Shown piece by piece: positions 61,239-64,000 of a DNA stretch of 64,000 bases. This stretch comes from a bacterium (GTDB lineage Bacteria; Planctomycetota; UBA1135; UBA2386). Position numbers and translations under genes: made by a program. Under the pieces are notes generated by a model, which was given only the letters and a program-made list of their open reading frames with translations, was not told where the DNA came from and did not search any database. Positions within the stretch are counted from its first letter, which is position 1. Every line of letters begins with the position of its first letter. The stretch spans positions 62,001 to 126,000 of the forward strand of contig JAUILN010000004.1 of the NCBI GenBank assembly GCA_030432695.1. Reading direction: 5' to 3'.

Positions 61239-62192
61239 ATGACGGGGGCAGGATCCGGAGGATCTCCGCCAGGGCAGGGCGATGGACAGGTCAGAGTCCA
61301 CGAGCCCGTTCTCCTGGCGGAGAGCCTCATGGTCATGGATCTCGCTCCCGGCATGCGCGTGCTCGAGGGCACGACGGGGGCTGCGGGTCACGGACGTGAG
61401 TTCGTGGCCGCCCTCGGGGCGCAGGGCCTGTACGTCGGACTCGACCAGGACGCGGAGATCCTGGAGCACGCGGAAGCCACACTCGGGGGAGTGCGGGCTT
61501 CCGCGGACGCCCCACGGATCGTGCTCCGGCACGCGTCGTTCGCCGATCTCGATGCGGTGCTCGCCGACCTCGAGATCGACTCCGTGGATCGGGTGTTCCT
61601 CGATCTCGGCGTCAGTTCCCTTCAGCTCGACTCTCCCGAACGCGGCTTCTCGTTCATGCGCGACGCAGCTCTCGACATGCGGATGAACCGTGCGCCCTCG
61701 CAGCCGACGGCTGCCGAGTGGTTGCAGGCGGTGCCTCGTGAAGAGCTCGAGCGGGTGTTGTTCGAGTATGGGGGTGAGCGTCATTCCCGGCGGGTGGCCG
61801 CCGGGATCTGTGAGGCTCGGGCGCGTCACGGCGCGCTCGAGCGGACCAGTCAGCTGGTCGACGTGGTGGTGCGGTCGCTGCCGCCCAAGGCGCGTCATGG
61901 ACGGATCCACTGCGCGACGCGGACGTTCCAGGCGGTGCGCATGGCGGTCAACGACGAGGTCGGTGCCTTGGAGCGGGGCCTCGACAAGGCCTGCGCAGCG
62001 CTCGCCGACGGCGGCCGGTTGGCCGTGATCTCGTTCCACTCGGTCGAGGACCGGATCGTCAAGCGCTTCGTGCGCCAGCGCATGCAGCCGCTGCACAAGA
62101 AGCCGATCGAGGCCGGCGTGGGCGAGCGTTCGCGCAACCCGCGCTCGCGGAGCGCCCGCCTGCGTTGCGGGATTCGGAGGGTCGAGGCATGA
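61239..62192 (+). CDS. rsmH: 16S rRNA (cytosine-1402-N4)-methyltransferase RsmH
   Basis: A 317-residue SAM-dependent enzyme that N4-methylates C1402 of 16S rRNA. Family blocks are VHEPVLLAESL, the SAM motif LEGTTGAAGHG (usually with more glycines), GLYVGLDQD, VFLDLGVSSLQLDSPERGFSF in part, LDMRMN, FEYGGERHSRRVA, TFQAVRMAVNDE and ISFHSVEDRIVKRF. The ATG at 61239 is preceded by GAGGTGA. The N-terminal 20 residues are Gly/Pro-rich and not conserved. The stop overlaps the next start (ATGA). Confidence 0.96.
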   Translation: MTGAGSGGSPPGQGDGQVRVHEPVLLAESLMVMDLAPGMRVLEGTTGAAGHGREFVAALGAQGLYVGLDQDAEILEHAEATLGGVRASADAPRIVLRHASFADLDAVLADLEIDSVDRVFLDLGVSSLQLDSPERGFSFMRDAALDMRMNRAPSQPTAAEWLQAVPREELERVLFEYGGERHSRRVAAGICEARARHGALERTSQLVDVVVRSLPPKARHGRIHCATRTFQAVRMAVNDEVGALERGLDKACAALADGGRLAVISFHSVEDRIVKRFVRQRMQPLHKKPIEAGVGERSRNPRSRSARLRCGIRRVEA

Positions 62193-62434
62193 AGTGGTTC
62201 CTGGCTGCCTGTGCCTTCGCGGCGGTGGTCGGCCTCGCCATCGGGACCGCGACGATCCGCGCCGAGAACATCCGGCGCCGGGCGCTCCTGCAGAGGATGA
62301 CCGAGCGGCTGGACGCATTGCGCGTCGGACGCGCGGCCGAGCGGGCTCGCCTGGAGGAGGGGCGCGAACCAGATCGCCTGGTGCTGCGCTGGGCGGAGCT
62401 GTCCGAGGCGTTGGAGCGGAGGCTGCTCCGGTGA
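62189..62434 (+). CDS. FtsL-like small division protein
   Basis: An 81-residue single-pass membrane protein: MKWFLAACAFAAVVGLAIGTA is the anchor (in part) and the rest is a charged helix (RALLQRMTERLDALRVGRAAE), fitting FtsL's short coiled coil. The start has GGAGG at 62176-62180 and overlaps the rsmH stop; its own stop overlaps the ftsI start as GTGA. Sequence alone would not identify FtsL; its size, topology and place between rsmH and ftsI do. Confidence 0.75.
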   Translation: MKWFLAACAFAAVVGLAIGTATIRAENIRRRALLQRMTERLDALRVGRAAERARLEEGREPDRLVLRWAELSEALERRLLR

Positions 62435-64000
62435 GCGAGCAGCAGGGCTTCGACGGCTGGGAGCGCGTGCGCGTGCTCTCCTGCTTCGGTGTGTTCGCGG
62501 TCGGCGGCTGCCTCGCGCTGTACCGGCTCGCCGATCTCCAGATCGTCCGTTCCGCGGCGGCCCTGCGGCGCACGGTGCGCTCCGAGGTCGTGCAGCGCGA
62601 GGTCTCGGCGCCACGCGGCACCATCGTCGATCGCAGCGGCGTGGTGCTCGCCGAGGACCGGCCGGTGTGGGAGGTTCGGGCGGGTCTGGTGTTGACCGCG
62701 CCGGCGCGCGAACCTGCCGCCGCCGACGACTGGCAACCCGAGGACTTCGAGCGGCCGCGCAACCGCGTGGCGTCCGACGTCGCCCTGGCTCTCGGCCGCG
62801 ACCGGGAGACCTACGGTGATCCTGTGGCCCGCGACGAACTCCGCGAGGCGCTGCGCACCCGGATCGACAGGGCACTGGAACGGCGTTGGAAGAAGGCTCG
62901 CGAAGCCGGGCGGCCGGGGCTGCCGCGGAGCACCCGCATCGACGTGCTGCTCGCCCGCGGGCTGGATCACGCCGATGCGCTCGACGGTCTGCAGGCCCTC
63001 GACTACCGCCGCGCTTCGAAGGACTCGCCCGAGCGCGACGACGACCTGCTCGACGAGCGCGGTCGCTACCGCGTCGAGTGCTACTCCGAGCGCCGCTATG
63101 TGCGTCGCTACGCGGCGCCCGAGGTGACCTTCGGCGTCGTCGGCACGGTCCGCGATGGCGCCGGCGTGGTCGGCGACGACCGGGTGCCGGTCAGTGGGCT
63201 CGAGCGGTTGAAGGTCCTGTTGCCTGGCAACGAAGGGGTGGAAGGACTCCGCGTCGATGCGGGCCGTCGCACCTACTGGACCGCCGCGCGAAGCGAGCCT
63301 GCAGCGCCGGTGCAGCTGCGCTCGACCCTCGATCTCGCGCTGATGCGGGCCGCCGACGCCGAGATCGACAGCGCCGCGGAGAAGGTGCGTCGGGCCTACC
63401 AGAGTCCGCCCGAATGGGGGGCATTGATGCTGATCGACGTCGCCGACGGCGCGGTCCGCGCGGCGGTGTCCTGGACCAGCGACAAGCAGGGCGAGCGCGA
63501 CCCGTTCGGTGCGTTCGCGCCCACGCAGCGATTGTTCGAGCCGGGCTCGGTCGTCAAGCCGCTGCATGTGGCGATGGTCATCGATCGTGGTCTGGCGCGC
63601 TGGGACGAGGTCATTCCCACGGGTGACGACGGCATTCCCAGGCGCGCGATCAAGGACGACCACCCGCGGCCGTCGTTCAGCGTACGCGAGGTCCTGTCGC
63701 GTTCGAGCAACATCGGCGCGGTGAAGCTCGGCCTGCGGATGGGCCCCGAGGGCATCGAGCAGTACCTTCGCAACTACCGCTTCGGCGAGCGGACTGCGTT
63801 GCTGCTGCCTGGCGAGAGCGTCAGCGGCACGCCGCGGCCCGCGGACATCACCACGCTGAGCGCGAACGAGCAGCAGATCTATGCCGGGCCCTCGGTGCTG
63901 TTCGGCTACCAGCTCCACGTCACCACGGCCCAGGTGGCGCGGGCGTTCCTGTCGTTCCTCAGTGGCCGGCCGCGCGAGCTGCGTCTGGTCGACGCGATCG
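62431..64000 (+). CDS. ftsI: Peptidoglycan D,D-transpeptidase FtsI/PBP3, cut by window end
   Basis: Starts at the GTG at 62431 overlapping the ftsL-like stop and is open to the window edge, giving 523 codons without a stop. One N-terminal membrane helix (VLSCFGVFAVGGCLALYRLADL, cited loosely) leads to the class B PBP start motif SAPRGTIVDRSGVVLAED. The transpeptidase part has the active S373-x-x-K (EPGSVVKP) and S425-S-N427 (SRSSNIGAVKLG). The KTG motif would lie beyond the edge. The pedestal region has an unusual Arg/Glu-rich stretch near 125-205 (ELREALRTRIDRALERRWKK). It cross-links septal peptidoglycan. Confidence 0.92.
   Translation, partial: MSEQQGFDGWERVRVLSCFGVFAVGGCLALYRLADLQIVRSAAALRRTVRSEVVQREVSAPRGTIVDRSGVVLAEDRPVWEVRAGLVLTAPAREPAAADDWQPEDFERPRNRVASDVALALGRDRETYGDPVARDELREALRTRIDRALERRWKKAREAGRPGLPRSTRIDVLLARGLDHADALDGLQALDYRRASKDSPERDDDLLDERGRYRVECYSERRYVRRYAAPEVTFGVVGTVRDGAGVVGDDRVPVSGLERLKVLLPGNEGVEGLRVDAGRRTYWTAARSEPAAPVQLRSTLDLALMRAADAEIDSAAEKVRRAYQSPPEWGALMLIDVADGAVRAAVSWTSDKQGERDPFGAFAPTQRLFEPGSVVKPLHVAMVIDRGLARWDEVIPTGDDGIPRRAIKDDHPRPSFSVREVLSRSSNIGAVKLGLRMGPEGIEQYLRNYRFGERTALLLPGESVSGTPRPADITTLSANEQQIYAGPSVLFGYQLHVTTAQVARAFLSFLSGRPRELRLVDAI

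Overview
The window is high-G+C bacterial chromosomal DNA (about 70% by eye), densely coding on both strands, with no rRNA, tRNA, CRISPR array, insertion sequence or prophage that I can see. The gene content points to the Planctomycetota, probably a lineage that kept a division/cell-wall cluster. The signs are three transmembrane Ser/Thr kinases (two fused to formylglycine-synthase-like domains), three ECF sigma factors, secreted FG-GAP and kelch propellers with a shared C-terminal domain, and a ThuA/LamG/cytochrome c/propeller giant. The phylum is an inference from these families, not a marker-gene result.

Layout. 67-5600 (+): PhzF, MoaA, EgtD, an MFS transporter and a kelch protein. 5524-6645 (-): a short UDP-sugar pyrophosphorylase. 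6771-10371 (+): RecG, NAD(P)HX epimerase and a secreted unknown. 10391-15629 (-): DUF900 hydrolase, a diadenylate-cyclase-like protein, a GDPD/beta-lactamase fusion and an EamA transporter. 15746-21145: secreted HEAT protein (+), SLC13/RCK permease (-), small lipoprotein (+). 21331-26932 (+): two kinase/SUMF1 fusions and an ECF sigma factor. 26937-31690: M28 peptidase (-), MoxR ATPase (+), secreted kelch protein (-). 31914-40382 (+): a GFA protein, then a tightly overlapping Bat operon (DUF58, lipoprotein, two VWA proteins, TPR, BatD-BatE fusion). 40402-44686 (-): TPR, DUF4331, ECF sigma and cupin anti-sigma. 44827-49251 (+): the 1474-residue giant. 49252-50027: mostly non-coding debris. 50028-55980: ECF sigma (-) divergent from a kinase/TPR protein (+), then an FG-GAP propeller (+). 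56197-60064: YghO-like acyltransferase (-), HEAT lipoprotein, Cys-rich protein and a thioredoxin-like protein (+). 60689-64000 (+): mraZ, rsmH, ftsL-like and a 5' part of ftsI, the start of a dcw cluster.

The most interesting point is the thioredoxin-like gene at 59075-60064. An in-frame TGA stands exactly where the first active-site cysteine belongs (U-G-P-C). A stem-loop resembling a bacterial SECIS element follows at once, so I read it as a selenoprotein that simple gene calling splits in two. Other points are a promoter for mraZ whose spacer carries two TGGG boxes, six genes with a TANNNT hexamer placed for leaderless transcription, the GDPD/beta-lactamase fusion co-translated with a diadenylate-cyclase-like protein, the BatD-BatE fusion with an internal signal-peptide-like segment, and a nested 77-bp inverted repeat at 56010-56086.

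Many neighbouring genes overlap as ATGA or GTGA, which I used to choose starts.
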